DNA of 64,000 nucleotides from Deinandra increscens subsp. villosa (GCA_039602395.1 JBCNJP010000028.1:248001-312000); one strand, 5' to 3'; counted from the first letter of the stretch, positions 23,698 through 34,827 are shown. Notes: generated by a model from the letters alone, not told the origin. Numbers and translations: made by a program.

Positions 23698-24350
23698 TGT
23701 TGGGTTATATAACTTTTATCAAAACACGAGTACGCAGCGGAAAGAATCCTATGAATTAATCTAACTAACCGGTATTAGAACGTGTACCTTTTTAGCTCGG
23801 TAAGACTTGATCTCTTGGAGGATTTGATATAAATCCCTCTACGATCGCACACACGACACACCAATGCTATGTGCTAGCAACCGATCACGAACCTCTTCTT
23901 GATGTAGGCTTGGTCGAACCACACAAGAATCGCAAACCCCTAGGGTTTTCTTGTTGCCGAAAATTAGAGAGATTAGAGAGAGAATTAGGGTTTTGCTTTT
24001 ATCTCATAAAGCAGCAACTAATCCTTAAACCCAGAGGGTCTATTTATAGGATTAGAATACTTGATAAACAAGCAAAAGGGATAGGCATAAGAGCCCTAGC
24101 GAAATCGGCCTAGAGGCCTTATCCACAACCTTTTCTCATTTGTAATCCAATTACAATTCTCTCTAATTACAACTAACACCCCTCTGTTAACAATTAACTG
24201 TCAGTTTTTAACGAAACCTCGTTAAATGTTCGTGATAGATATTAATAAACCATTAATTAATATTAATGCATTTGGTGTCGAGACGTGTGACCCCGTAGGC
24301 TTAAATAATATCCGGACATACGCTTACTATTACATGATCATATCCCTACA
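23698..24350 (-). repeat. Copia 3' LTR
   Basis: 653 bp. On the minus strand it starts TGTAGGGATATGATC at 24350 and ends ATAACCCAACA at 23698. It carries a TATA box (CTATAAATAG, complement of about 24030-24039) and a leader with AGAGAGA runs. Confidence 0.9.
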
Positions 24351-24362
24351 GCTCCCACTTGA
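24351..24362 (-). promoter_or_regulatory. Copia polypurine tract
   Basis: On the minus strand AAGTGGGAGC directly precedes the TGTAGGG start of the 3' LTR. Confidence 0.75.
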
Positions 24363-25184
24363 GCTTGCAATAGTAAAGGTAATAACATTGGTTAGCGTCT
24401 AGCAACACGCCAATGCTCCCAGAAATATTTAAGTACAGTTTCTCAAAGTGTATTTAAATGGTACAGTCATTTACTATCCCTTTGTTACCGATACCTTGTT
24501 AAATATGGATATGGATCAAAGTCATTCCATACTTTAACGATTCTGTTTCTCATTCTCACAACTAACTTAAGATTACCAAATTGCAAATCGAGACATCTCT
24601 AGATTTCATTTGGGCACGGCCATGCAAACATCTTAATCAGTCCAATGAGGGGCCCAGTGGTATCTGCTTCAGCACAAAGCTGAAGGAACAAATCCTCTTG
24701 ACTACACGTGTCAAGTCACATACTTCACTACACTTACTGAAAATAGCCCTTTTGTACCACCTTATTCAGGATAGTTAGACCTATATTAAGTAGGTGCAAT
24801 CCATACATGCATGACCTGCTTGCATCTCAAGTCTAAGGATAAATAAAGCAACCATTTACGAATTTCACTTAATGACGCCGATCCATAAAGTGACAATTCG
24901 TTAGTGGGTCAGTCCAGTATGCATCCAATGAATACCATGTGAGTTTGGTGGGACCATCCTAACCAATCACTCAGATTTTGTCTTAGTTTAACTATATTCC
25001 CATATAGTTAATCGACAATGGACAATTTAGAATACTTGACAAGTACTCAAGGATTAAACATGCAAATATAGGACACAACTTAACCATTAAATGAAATCAA
25101 ACATATCAAGTACTTTATTTCATTATATAAACAGAAATTGCTTAACGTCCTTTATCCAAATACCGAACATCAGACATACATGAT
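24363..25184 (-). other. Copia 3' noncoding region
   Basis: About 820 bp between the RNase H stop and the polypurine tract. No second coding region or env-like frame is visible. Confidence 0.7.
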
Positions 25185-26897
25185 TTAACCAGCCAATTTA
25201 AGTCCCATGCCCTCGGCATGCCTTTCAAGCTTCGGCCTAGACAAAGCTTTCGTGAAAGGATCAGCTAAGTTAATATCTGTGTGAACTTTGAGTAATTTGA
25301 TTTCACCTATTTCGATTTGCTCACGAACATAGTGATATCTCCTGGCATAGTGTCTGGCACCCTTCTGAACTCCAGGTTCTTTGGCGATGACTAATGCACC
25401 CGAGTTATCGCAGTACATGTCGATCGGCAAGTTACTTGTGGGGACAATGTCTAGCCCACTAATAAACTTCCTTATCCAGACAGCCTCCATTGCAGCTTCC
25501 GAAGCAGCAATGTACTCAGACTCTGTTGCACACATAGCAACTGTGGTTTGTTTCTTGCTTTTCCAATCCACAGCGCCTCCATTCATAACGAAGACGTACC
25601 CAGACTGAGACTTCGTGTCATCTCTATCAGTCTGAAATCCAGCATCACAGTATCCGGTCACTTTGAGCTCTTGATCTGGAATTCCCCCATATACCAAAAA
25701 CAAATCTCTAGTAGCCCGTAGGTACTTGAGAATGGTCTTAACAGCAGTCCAGTGACTTTCACCTGGATTCTGTTGATAACGGCTAACGATATTCTGCGCG
25801 AACGCTATATCAGGTCTAGTGCATCTCACCGCATACATTATAGAGCCTACAGCCGAAGCATAAGGGACTCTCTGCATACACTTCACCTCATCAGGTGTAG
25901 AAGCACCTTGTTTGACCGACAGACCAAGTCCTTCCTGCATAGGTACATTACCACGCTTGGAATTCTCCATCTTGAAGCGCTTCAAGATCTTATCAATATA
26001 AGCACTTTGACTTAGTCCAATCAACCGCTTAGTTCTATCTCTATAGATCTTGATTCCAAGAATGAATGCTGCTTCTCCCAAGTCTTTCATAGCAAAACAC
26101 TTTCCAAGATGGGATTTTACATCTTGCAACATTGGAATGTGTTTTCCTATTATCAATATGTCATCTACATATAAGACAAGGAAAGTAACATTACTCCCAC
26201 TAGCTTTGCGATATACACATGGCTCATCGGGATTCTGAACGAAACCAAACTTTTTGATTTCTTCATCAAACCGTTTATTCCAACTCCTCGATGCTTGCTT
26301 TAGTCCATAAATGGACCTTTGAAGCTTGCATACTTGGTTGGGATGTTTTGGATCAATGAACCCTTCAGGTTGATCCATATAGACTTTTTCATCCAAGTAG
26401 CCATTTAAGAAGGCAGTCTTAACATCCATTTGCCATATCTCAAAGTCATAGTACGCTGCTATGGCTAAGAGAATCCTAATAGCTCTAATGTCTGCTACAG
26501 GTGAAAAGGTCTCATCATAGTCAACACCAAAACGTTGAGTATAACCTTTCGCCACGAGACGAGCTTTATAGGTGTGTACATTTCCATCCATGTCGGTCTT
26601 CTTCTTGAAGAGCCATTTGCTCCCAACGGTTCTTGCGTTAGGAGGAAGATCAACCAGGGTCCAAACGTGGTTATCTTGCATGGATTTCATTTCCACATTC
26701 GCAGCTTCAAGCCATTTGTCAGATTCCGGATCTGATAATGCAGCTTTGAAGTTCGGAGGCTCATTGAGATCTCCTGATACGTTATCCTCGGATTCGACTA
26801 GACCAATCCATCTATCTGGATTACGTACGACCCTTTCGGATCTACGAAGTGGAATCGCAACATCATCGACTTGAGGTTCATCTCTTTGAACATTTTC
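25185..26897 (-). CDS. pol: Copia RT-RNase H half of the polyprotein
   Basis: Copies element RNA to DNA and degrades the RNA strand. The frame is open without a stop from the break at 26897 to the stop at 25185. Reading from the break: a charged stretch that normally precedes RT, then RT with DETFSPVADIRAIRILLA, QMDVKTAFLNGYL, LQRSIYGLKQASRSWNKRFD and the catalytic YVDD in LVLYVDDILIIG. RNase H follows, with GYCDAGF, SGYVFVMNGGAVDWKSKKQ, ESEYIAASEA and DNSGALVIA, ending in a conserved LADPFTKALS tail. No start codon is needed, because this is the continuation of the upstream gag-integrase frame, separated from it by one missing base. Key residues look intact. Confidence 0.9.
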   Translation of the reverse strand, partial: ENVQRDEPQVDDVAIPLRRSERVVRNPDRWIGLVESEDNVSGDLNEPPNFKAALSDPESDKWLEAANVEMKSMQDNHVWTLVDLPPNARTVGSKWLFKKKTDMDGNVHTYKARLVAKGYTQRFGVDYDETFSPVADIRAIRILLAIAAYYDFEIWQMDVKTAFLNGYLDEKVYMDQPEGFIDPKHPNQVCKLQRSIYGLKQASRSWNKRFDEEIKKFGFVQNPDEPCVYRKASGSNVTFLVLYVDDILIIGKHIPMLQDVKSHLGKCFAMKDLGEAAFILGIKIYRDRTKRLIGLSQSAYIDKILKRFKMENSKRGNVPMQEGLGLSVKQGASTPDEVKCMQRVPYASAVGSIMYAVRCTRPDIAFAQNIVSRYQQNPGESHWTAVKTILKYLRATRDLFLVYGGIPDQELKVTGYCDAGFQTDRDDTKSQSGYVFVMNGGAVDWKSKKQTTVAMCATESEYIAASEAAMEAVWIRKFISGLDIVPTSNLPIDMYCDNSGALVIAKEPGVQKGARHYARRYHYVREQIEIGEIKLLKVHTDINLADPFTKALSRPKLERHAEGMGLKLAG

Positions 26898-29191
26898 CCC
26901 CCAAGTTGATGATTGCTAGTTGTTTCAGAAGGTGACACATCTTCTAGTAGTTCTACAATTCTCCCACTGTTCTCTTGAGCTATAAAATTCTTTTCAAAGA
27001 ATTCAGCATATCGAGCAACACGAACAGTGTTTTCTGAAGAATTATAGAAGTAGTAACCCATTGTTTCCTTTGGGTATCCCACGAAGATGCACTTAGTAGT
27101 CCTGGGTTGTAGTTTGTCAGGCGTATCACGCTTCACAAGTGCCTCACATCCCCAGACTCTTAAGTAAGACAACACAGGGACTTCTCCATGCCATAATTGA
27201 TATGGTGTCTTTTCAACCTTCTTGGTTAGAACCATATTTAGAACGCGTACAGCGGTTTCTAGAGCAAAATCCCAAAATGATAATGGGAGAGTTGTAAGGT
27301 TCATCATCGACCTCACCATCTCTAGTAAGGTTCGATTCCTCCTCTCAGACACTCCATTATGCTGAGGAGTATAAGGAGGAGTAAGCTGTTGGACATTTCC
27401 ACACGCTTTAAGATAATCCTTAAACTCTTGGCTTAAGTATTCTCCACCACGATCCGATCGAAGGATCTTGATGGTCTTACCGAGTTGATTTTCAACTTCG
27501 TTCTTAAACTCTTTGAATGTTTCAAATACCTCATGTTTATGTTTAAGCAAGTAAACATAACCATAACGGCTGAAATCATCCGTGAAAGTTACGAAGTAGC
27601 TAGCACCTTTTCTTGACACATGTCTAAATGGGCCACATACATCAGTATGGATGAGTCCAAGTAGCTCTTTTGCCCTTTGCGGCTTGTTCGGAAAGGGTTT
27701 TCTAGTCATCTTTCCTGAGATACATGAAACGCATTGATCAAATGATTCATCATTTGATTGTAAGATCCCTTCACGTTGAAGTCTTTCAATGCGGTTTTTG
27801 CCAACATGGGCAAGACGACAGTGCCATAGATAGGTAGAGTCCAAACTAGTTTTGGCTCGTTTGCTAATAGTGAACATTGAATTATTTGAAACACAACCAC
27901 GCATATCAATTTCATAAATGCCATCACAAGTAATAGCATCAAAATAATGAACATTATTTTTAGAAACTGAAATACCGATATCATTAAAAACATTAATGTA
28001 TCCTTGGTTTTTCAACAAAGAAACTGAAATAACACCTCTAGTGATAGAAGGTGCATAATGACAATTGTCTAATACAATGGATAACCCAGAAGGCAGAATT
28101 AAATGAAATTCTCCTATAGCTTCCACAGCTGCTGGCAAACCATTTCCAACGAACAGCTGCAAAGCTCCAGGCTTCAGTTTCCTCCTCTTTCTAAGACCCT
28201 GTAACGAATTACAGATGTGAGTTCCACAGCCGGTGTCATACACCCATGAATCACTCTTAGAAAAGGAAAATAATTCAATTGTGAAGATACCTGAAGTACT
28301 AGTCCCACTAGTATTCTTTCTCTTCTTCATGAACTCAGCTAGGTAGGTAGGGCAGTTCCTCTTCCAGTGTCCGACTTCACCACAATGGTGACAGATCTGG
28401 TCCTTAGCCTGATGCTCTTTAGGGGCCGGAGGGGTTTGCTTGGCTTTAGGGATATGGGCAACAGCCTTGCCTTTACCCTTGCCATCAATCTTGCCCTTCC
28501 CCTTTTTCGGTCGTTTAGCCTTTTGGATCTTACCCCCCTTGATCATAAGAACTTGGGGTGTTTCAGTGGCCTTTTTAGGAATCGTTTTTTCATACTCGAC
28601 AAGCATAGCATGAAGCTCAGGTATAGTCTTAGTCATACTATGCATGTTGTAGTTGCGCACAAAACCCTCAAAATCCTTCGTAAGCGATTTGAGGATCATG
28701 CCAACTGCAACTGCACGATTATACCCATAATTGAGCGATTCCAATTTGTCAAAGTAGCTCTTCATCTTGAGCACATGACTACTGACCGATTTACCAGTTT
28801 CAAGCTTCAAGTCGTGGAGTTCCACAACTAGGTCGAACAATTCGACACCAGCTTGTTTTTCATACATCTTTTTCAGCTCTTTGATCATATCACAAGGTGT
28901 ATGAAATTCGTATTGCTTCTGAAGATCGGGAGTCATACTCGAGATCATCATACAAGCAACCTCATCGTATCTGCTGTACTCTGCGTTGTAGAACGCTTTC
29001 TCTTGCTCAGAGGCATCAGCAGCTGGCTCGGTCGGCCAATGATGTTCAAGGACATCGGTCCTCCGTTCAACTCTAAGGACAATCCTCAGTTGACGGTACC
29101 AGTCATTGAAGTTAGATCCGTTCAGCTTTTCTCTTTCAAACATTTGACGAAAAGCATGACCAACATTGTTTTGAGGAGGGTTTGTTGCCAT
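26798..29191 (-). CDS. gag-pol: Copia gag-protease-integrase part of the polyprotein
   Basis: Builds the particle, processes the polyprotein and inserts the DNA. From ATG at 29191: UBN2-type gag (about residues 15-205), a Lys-rich linker, zinc knuckle CHHCGEVGHWKRNC (267-280), aspartic protease with DTG (319-321), GAG-pre-integrase LWHCRLAHVG (455-464) with a Cys pair following, and integrase core with D517, D580 (RSDRGGEY) and E616 (GVSERRN), spacing 62 and 35. Residues up to about 765 are in the correct frame. After the C6 run at 26897-26902 the frame departs and ends 32 codons later at 26798. The start is chosen because it is the first ATG and the gag begins there. The break is one missing base relative to the family frame and could be an assembly error. 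Confidence 0.92.
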   Translation of the reverse strand: MATNPPQNNVGHAFRQMFEREKLNGSNFNDWYRQLRIVLRVERRTDVLEHHWPTEPAADASEQEKAFYNAEYSRYDEVACMMISSMTPDLQKQYEFHTPCDMIKELKKMYEKQAGVELFDLVVELHDLKLETGKSVSSHVLKMKSYFDKLESLNYGYNRAVAVGMILKSLTKDFEGFVRNYNMHSMTKTIPELHAMLVEYEKTIPKKATETPQVLMIKGGKIQKAKRPKKGKGKIDGKGKGKAVAHIPKAKQTPPAPKEHQAKDQICHHCGEVGHWKRNCPTYLAEFMKKRKNTSGTSTSGIFTIELFSFSKSDSWVYDTGCGTHICNSLQGLRKRRKLKPGALQLFVGNGLPAAVEAIGEFHLILPSGLSIVLDNCHYAPSITRGVISVSLLKNQGYINVFNDIGISVSKNNVHYFDAITCDGIYEIDMRGCVSNNSMFTISKRAKTSLDSTYLWHCRLAHVGKNRIERLQREGILQSNDESFDQCVSCISGKMTRKPFPNKPQRAKELLGLIHTDVCGPFRHVSRKGASYFVTFTDDFSRYGYVYLLKHKHEVFETFKEFKNEVENQLGKTIKILRSDRGGEYLSQEFKDYLKACGNVQQLTPPYTPQHNGVSERRNRTLLEMVRSMMNLTTLPLSFWDFALETAVRVLNMVLTKKVEKTPYQLWHGEVPVLSYLRVWGCEALVKRDTPDKLQPRTTKCIFVGYPKETMGYYFYNSSENTVRVARYAEFFEKNFIAQENSGRIVELLEDVSPSETTSNHQLGGKMFKEMNLKSMMLRFHFVDPKGSYVIQIDGLV

Positions 29192-30835
29192 CTACAAAAC
29201 AGATTAAGTTCAAAAATCAATATTTTCGATAATCTTTTCCTCAATAAATTTAATTACCCATTGTTTAAACATTTTAAACAATTAAGCTTATTAAGGCTAG
29301 GATCCAATTGACATGCCATCATTTCATCAGTTGATCTGCTAGAAATGATGCATTCAAATGGTAAGTGACGATCACTAATTGTATTCCAAATACAATTCCT
29401 AGATTTTATGGGACCTACAACTTGCACCAAGTGATTTGTAGTCATGTTTCATCCCATCTTTTGCCACGGGCCAAGGGTCTCACCGCCTAGCTCGTTTTAA
29501 GTCGTCCAGCCAAGAACGCACAAATTGTCCACCATTGTGTACCAATGAGTGGGAATTTGTCATGCAAATGCCATTTTACCATTGTGTACCAATGAGTAAG
29601 ATGACATTCACAAGTGTCCTTTACAAGGTGGATCGCAAAGACTTAAGTTTCAATGGGTCAAAGCAATTTTGATGTGTTATCAAAAAAGTTATGTGTGAAG
29701 GTTCATGCATACCTTCACCACATAATATGTTTATAAAATTCTTAGTTTGTCTTCCAAATCAAAAGAGCTCGGTAGCTCCATTTGCAACACACAAAGAAGC
29801 GTAGGGGTGAGGTTTGCAACTTTTGCAATTAAAAACCTACCACTTTAGGGAAGCAGAGCGACCCGACTTATACCTCTCTTAGAGTGTGTTCAAATGGGTG
29901 AGCCGGTGTTTCTTTTGACTTTTAGGACACAAATTTTATTTTATAAACAAAATCATATTTCAATAGATTATTTAAGCAAATTTCGATTTTCATAAAACAA
30001 ATTTGCATTAAACCTTTTATTATGTCACAATTATCAGATAATCACATAATTTATAGGGTTTCTAATTATCACATATAATTTTAATTTTATAGTCCTCCTT
30101 GATTTAAGTAATAACCATGAACGATTTGCATGAAACATCATGATTTTTACTTCTTTTTAACACTTTAAAGTTTAAAGGTACAACATGTTGTTCATAACAA
30201 TTATCTAAAAATTAGGGTTTCCGATTCGGCAAGAGGTTTTCGATTCATTATTTGAGTTTACGATCGGAAAGCATGGGTTTTCGATCGAAACAGGGTTTTC
30301 GATCGGGTACTTTTCGATCGTAGACTATTCGATCGGGTCAAAAAGTCTTTCCGATCGGAACCTTTCCGATCGGATACTTTTCGATCGGCCCGAAAAGCCT
30401 TTTCGATCGGTTACTTTTCGATCGGAGACTATTCGATCGGGTCGAAAAGCCTTTCCGATCAGAACCTTTCCGATCGGATACTTTTCGATCGGCCCGAGAA
30501 GCCTTTTCGATCGATTACTTTTCGACCAGTTCGTAAACACTTTACAATTTGGATCGAAAAGTAGGGTTTCCGGTCGGAAAACAAGGGTCTCCGCACCGGA
30601 ATAGGTTTTCCGATCAGAAATCAAGGGTTTCCGATCGGGTCGAGAAGCGTTTTTCGATCAGGGACTTTTCGATCGGGTCGAAAAGTCCTATTCTGTCGAA
30701 TTTTTTTCGTTTTTACCAATTGCGAAACCTTTTCCAATTGTAAAACACGATTTTTAAATGAATCGAAAAGCTAGAATCTTGTTTTGGTTACCCCCCTTCC
30801 AAGTTTTATTCCCGGTAATTAATTAAAATCATAGG
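29192..30835 (-). other. Copia 5' leader, untranslated
   Basis: A 1.6-kb leader between the primer-binding site and gag, with no supported coding frame. It contains the CGATCG array (30225-30690). Open frames across the array are repeat translation only. Confidence 0.75.
30225..30690. repeat. CGATCG motif array in copia leader
   Basis: About sixteen exact CGATCG hexamers, mostly as TTTTCGATCGG or TTTCCGATCGG, within 470 bp. A block of about 104 bp (from 30330 and from 30434) is repeated with few changes, so the array grew partly by segment duplication. Confidence 0.9.
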
Positions 30836-30851
30836 TGGCTCGTGATACCAC
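30836..30851 (-). promoter_or_regulatory. Copia primer-binding site
   Basis: On the minus strand TGGTATCACGAGCC follows the LTR end (CCCAACA) after one base. This is the usual initiator-Met tRNA complement of copia elements, with a small change. Confidence 0.8.
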
Positions 30852-31152
30852 TGTTGGGTTATATAACTTTTATCAAAACACGAGTACGCAGCGGAAAGAA
30901 TCCTATGAATTAATCTAACTAACCGGTATTAGAACGTGTACCTTTTTAGCTCGGTAAGACTTGATCTCTTGGAGGATTTGATATAAATCCCTCTACGATC
31001 GCACACACGACACACCAATGCTATGTGCTAGCAACCGATCACGAACCTCTTCTTGATGTAGGCTTGGTCGAACCACACAAGAATCGCAAACCCCTAGGGT
31101 TTTCTTGTTGCCGAAAATTAGAGAGATTAGAGAGAGAATTAGGGTTTTGCTT
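30852..31152 (-). repeat. Copia 5' LTR, truncated by gap
   Basis: The first 301 plus-strand bases are identical to 23698-23998. The remaining 352 bp or so should lie in the N gap. Confidence 0.9.
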
Positions 31153-31652
31153 NNNNNNNNNNNNNNNNNNNNNNNNNNNNNNNNNNNNNNNNNNNNNNNN
31201 NNNNNNNNNNNNNNNNNNNNNNNNNNNNNNNNNNNNNNNNNNNNNNNNNNNNNNNNNNNNNNNNNNNNNNNNNNNNNNNNNNNNNNNNNNNNNNNNNNNN
31301 NNNNNNNNNNNNNNNNNNNNNNNNNNNNNNNNNNNNNNNNNNNNNNNNNNNNNNNNNNNNNNNNNNNNNNNNNNNNNNNNNNNNNNNNNNNNNNNNNNNN
31401 NNNNNNNNNNNNNNNNNNNNNNNNNNNNNNNNNNNNNNNNNNNNNNNNNNNNNNNNNNNNNNNNNNNNNNNNNNNNNNNNNNNNNNNNNNNNNNNNNNNN
31501 NNNNNNNNNNNNNNNNNNNNNNNNNNNNNNNNNNNNNNNNNNNNNNNNNNNNNNNNNNNNNNNNNNNNNNNNNNNNNNNNNNNNNNNNNNNNNNNNNNNN
31601 NNNNNNNNNNNNNNNNNNNNNNNNNNNNNNNNNNNNNNNNNNNNNNNNNNNN
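31153..31652. other. Assembly gap, 500 N
   Basis: Exactly 500 N, so probably a placeholder of unknown true length. It starts inside the copia 5' LTR and ends inside an unrelated gypsy integrase. Confidence 0.95.
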
Positions 31653-31797
31653 CAAACGTAGCAAGATTCCGATCGTCAAAGTGCGATGGAACTCAAGACG
31701 TGGACCTGAATATACTTGGGAACGTGAGGATCAGATGAAGAAAAAGTATCCTCACCTGTTCGAGCAAACGTCCACGGAAACTCATGGTATGATTTAA
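31653..31797 (+). pseudogene. Ty3/gypsy integrase C-terminus with chromodomain (partial)
   Basis: The 48 codons after the gap read as a chromodomain: IPIVKVRWNSRRGPEYTWER followed by EDQMKKKYPHLFEQ, then a stop at 31797. Chromodomains at the integrase C-terminus steer chromoviruses to certain chromatin. The aromatic and acidic signature (VKVRW, YTWE) is intact. The rest of pol is hidden by the gap, so completeness is unknown. The adjoining polypurine tract and LTR fit a chromovirus, probably Tekay/Del-like. Confidence 0.8.
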
Positions 31798-31965
31798 TTT
31801 TGGGGACCAAAATTCCTTAACGGGAGGAGGATGTGACAACCCTAAAACTTTTTGCTTTCTTTCCCCAGCGACGATAGCAACGACGACAGCTGATGCTGCG
31901 AACGCTACGACACAAGAATAATTTTCGGGACGAAAATTCCAATCTCAGGGGAATGATGTGACACC
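31798..31965 (+). promoter_or_regulatory. Duplicated polypurine tract/LTR junction
   Basis: GGGGACCAAAATTCC, AACGGGAGGAGGA and TGTGACAACCC (31832) are followed 125 bp later by a second version: CGGGACGAAAATTCC, TCAGGGGAATGA and TGTGACACCC (31957). Two successive LTR starts are present; only the second leads into a full LTR. Confidence 0.65.
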
Positions 31966-34483
31966 CGAGAATTTCAAGGTTAACTTCCGTTAGACAAACC
32001 CGTTAGTTACGTTATAAGTAGCTAATGCATAACTAGGCCGAATACGTCCACGACCTTTGGTTGATCACCGAACCGTCCATATGTGTTATGTGTTCATCAT
32101 TGATTGTCCTTATGTGCAATGTGATTTAAATACATGACTTATTATTGTGAATAGCATGATTAATTGTAAATACTTGATTATGTGAAAATTGCCTGAATTT
32201 GGTAGTCAGCGAAACTACCGAGCGAAATTTCAGATTCGCCCGGTAGCAGGCTAGACTGATTAGTGTGTCCGAGACCAGAGCCAGTTTCGCCAGTCAGCGA
32301 AACTGCCAGCGAAACTAGCCCCTGATATAAATAAACATTATAAACCCTAGTAGCCTCATTTGCTCAAACCACACAACAACACACACACACTCTCCTGGTC
32401 AGCTGAGAAGATCACCTAAGGACCAAGATCTCAGCCTCTAGACCATCATCTCATCTCATCTATCGATTCTATAATCAACCGTGAGTCCCAAAAACTATGC
32501 TTTATGTGTTTTTCTATGAGTTTTCTTCTTAAAGCATGCTCAAACCTTCATGATATTGCTTGATCTTCTGTATACATGCTTTAGAATGCTAGATCTGTAA
32601 TAAAGTTGGTAACTTTACGTGTGAAATCCATCCATGTTAGAGATTTGTGCAAGATAGGTCATTTTAGGGTTTTGAACCTATTTTAGAGATTTGATGATCA
32701 AAATGCATGTTAAACTTGTTAAAGTTGCTTGATTTATGTTAGTAAATGCCTAGGGATGCTAGATAATGAATTGCATGTATGATCAGAAGCTGTTAGGTTG
32801 ATTTTTAGGCAAATCCGTATGTTTTTCGCGACCAACGAAACTGTTGTTCTCTGGGCGAAACTAAGTAGCGAAATTGTGTGTCCTTCCAGCGACACTGACC
32901 AGCGAAACTATAGTGTCGCCGGAGACCTGACCAGACCAGCTCGAGCGAAACTATCGAGCGAAATACCTGAACGAAAGTTCAAACCAGTTTCCCTGCGAAA
33001 CTAGGCTAGCGAAACTGCGTCAGCAGTTTCGGGCGAAACTAGCCTAGCGAAACTGTGTTACCGGGCATTGCCTAGCGAAAGTGCTGCCCGTGCACCCAGC
33101 GAAACTGCCTAGCGAAACTATGCTAGCGAAACTAAGGCCTGACCTAAAAACCAAACTTGTGAAATTTGCTTAAGTGTTATGCCATGACTTACATGATTAT
33201 GCCATGATGAAACATGTTTGATATCTGATTTATATAAACCCTCGCTTATGATCAACCATTGGTGTCGTGTGTCGGTATGTCGAGTCATAGTTGCAACGTG
33301 CTATGTTATGGGCCATAGTGACGTTAAGTAAAGATTAGACACGAAACTAATACTTAAGACCTAAACGTGTTCTAGGTCTTCATTAAACAACAATATTGGA
33401 TTTACTTGAAGTGTAGCAGTGCAACCAAAGGTGAGTGTCACTAACCCGCTTACCGTGAGTCCGATGGGCCACACAGAATAACTTAACGAAAACAATGCTG
33501 ACAAACTCGAGAGTGCTAGGCACCTCACTGATAAACATAAGAACACGGGATGCTTGGCACCCACTTGATGAACTGAAGTGTTTTATGGGAACACTTGTGA
33601 ATTCTGAATAAACGATTTCTGAAACGAAAACTGTTTTAATATGGCTAGTGTAGGTTAAAGTCTAAACCATATGATATCACATGTTTTCTAAGGATGCCTT
33701 ATAACTTAAAAGTCCTCAACTAAAATTGTGCCATTAATTGTAAAGCGAGGGGATGTTGGGTAGATCTACTGGAGTTTGACAAACTCCGCCCCGTGGCACG
33801 GGGAGTGCACGGAGGTACAATATCAGCCTACTTGCTCGTGGTCCCGAGAGGACACGGGGGAGGCAGAAAACGCGATGACTTGGTCCGCACCGAACGGGAT
33901 GGCTCGGCCCCCACAAAATAAGTCAGCTTTGGTACAAACTTCCTTAGAGCATGGAACAACGGATTAGCTACCCGCGATATCGGTTGAGTCCTTTAACTTT
34001 ACGGAACTAGTACATACCCGATGACGTGGTCACGGACAAACCATTTATAAACTGAGAATTAAATACAAGCATTGCTTTTCACAAACGAATATTTTGTAAG
34101 TACACTTTGATACGAACTATGATTATGAGACTGGGCCAATGCATGACAAGCCCACTGTGAACTCACCAACCGTTAGGTTGACACTTGCGTGGTTTAAACT
34201 TTTGCAGATCGCTAAGGAGTATCCGGAGCGGGTTGGCATGGCACTTGAAGACCTTTGTTTTGATTTAAATTAAATTGGGAATTTAAAACAATGTCTATGT
34301 AAAGCACGTGGTTAGTGCTAAAACAATATTTTATTCCGCTGCGTTGAATCTGAGACTTTAACTATAATTTGTGTTTGAACTAACCCTGATTCGTTTAGTA
34401 TTTGTAACTATGGTTGTGGATCCTGGTCTAGTCGCGCCCCTTAACGGTATAAACTCCGTTAGTGGTATTTTGGGGGTGTGACA
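31957..34483 (+). repeat. Chromovirus-type 3' LTR
   Basis: About 2.5 kb from TGTGACACCC to GGGTGTGACA, with a TATA box TATAAATA (32326-32333), a likely start site and CA-rich leader near 32360, and late motifs (ACTCACCAACCGTTAGGTTGAC, trimmed here to ACTCACCAACCGTTAGG) shared with other gypsy LTRs in the window. Short open frames inside it have no support as genes. Confidence 0.75.
32214..33140. repeat. AGCGAAACT motif array in LTR
   Basis: At least ten exact AGCGAAACT and several near copies (GGCGAAACT, AGCGAAATT, ACGAAACT), in two blocks: 32214-32320 just before the TATA box and 32830-33140 downstream of the leader. Spacing is irregular, mostly 12-30 bp. Confidence 0.85.
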
Positions 34484-34827
34484 TTTATAAACAGGATAAA
34501 TTTTACTTCTAAATTGGAAGAAGAACAAAACCGGATGAACTACAATTCCTCAGGAAGAAGAGTTCATGAGTATTGAGAGAAGATGCACTAGAGTTCTTCA
34601 AGATGAACCGGGTAAAATAGAGTTCTAAAGTTCTCCAGGATGGTTAACCAGTTCATAATAAAATAAAAATCACATCAGTTCACAATAAAATCTATTTGCA
34701 ACAATCAAATTTAGAATAAAATCAACTTTAATGATTGAGATAAAATCTATCTATATAATTAATGGGGTTAACCAAAACAAAACATGAGGAAAAGTTAACA
34801 AAAACTTTAATATATATATATATATAT
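34484..34827. repeat. Dispersed AACAAAACCGGATGAACT repeat, copy 1
   Basis: Contains AAATTGGAAGAAGAACAAAA, GGATGAACTA, TTCTTCA and AAGAAGAGTTCAT blocks shared with 41880-42450. No gene is seen. It ends in a TA tract before the first MITE. Confidence 0.55.

Larger units (their letters stand above)
23698..31152 (-). mobile_element. Nearly intact Ty1/copia element
   Basis: In minus-strand order: 5' LTR (30852 to the gap), primer-binding site, 1.6-kb leader with a CGATCG array, gag-protease-integrase-RT-RNase H in 29191-25185, 3' noncoding region, polypurine tract, 3' LTR (24350-23698). The LTRs are identical over the 301 bp visible in both, which indicates a recent insertion. The only coding lesion found is a one-base break at 26897-26902. 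The element's far end lies in the N gap, so target duplication cannot be checked. The clade is not resolved; Angela/Tork-like is my best guess. Confidence 0.9.

Noticed and set aside
30325..30624. 99-codon minus-strand open frame rich in SDRK/FRPE repeats
   Set aside because: It is a translation of the CGATCG array in the copia leader; no independent coding evidence.
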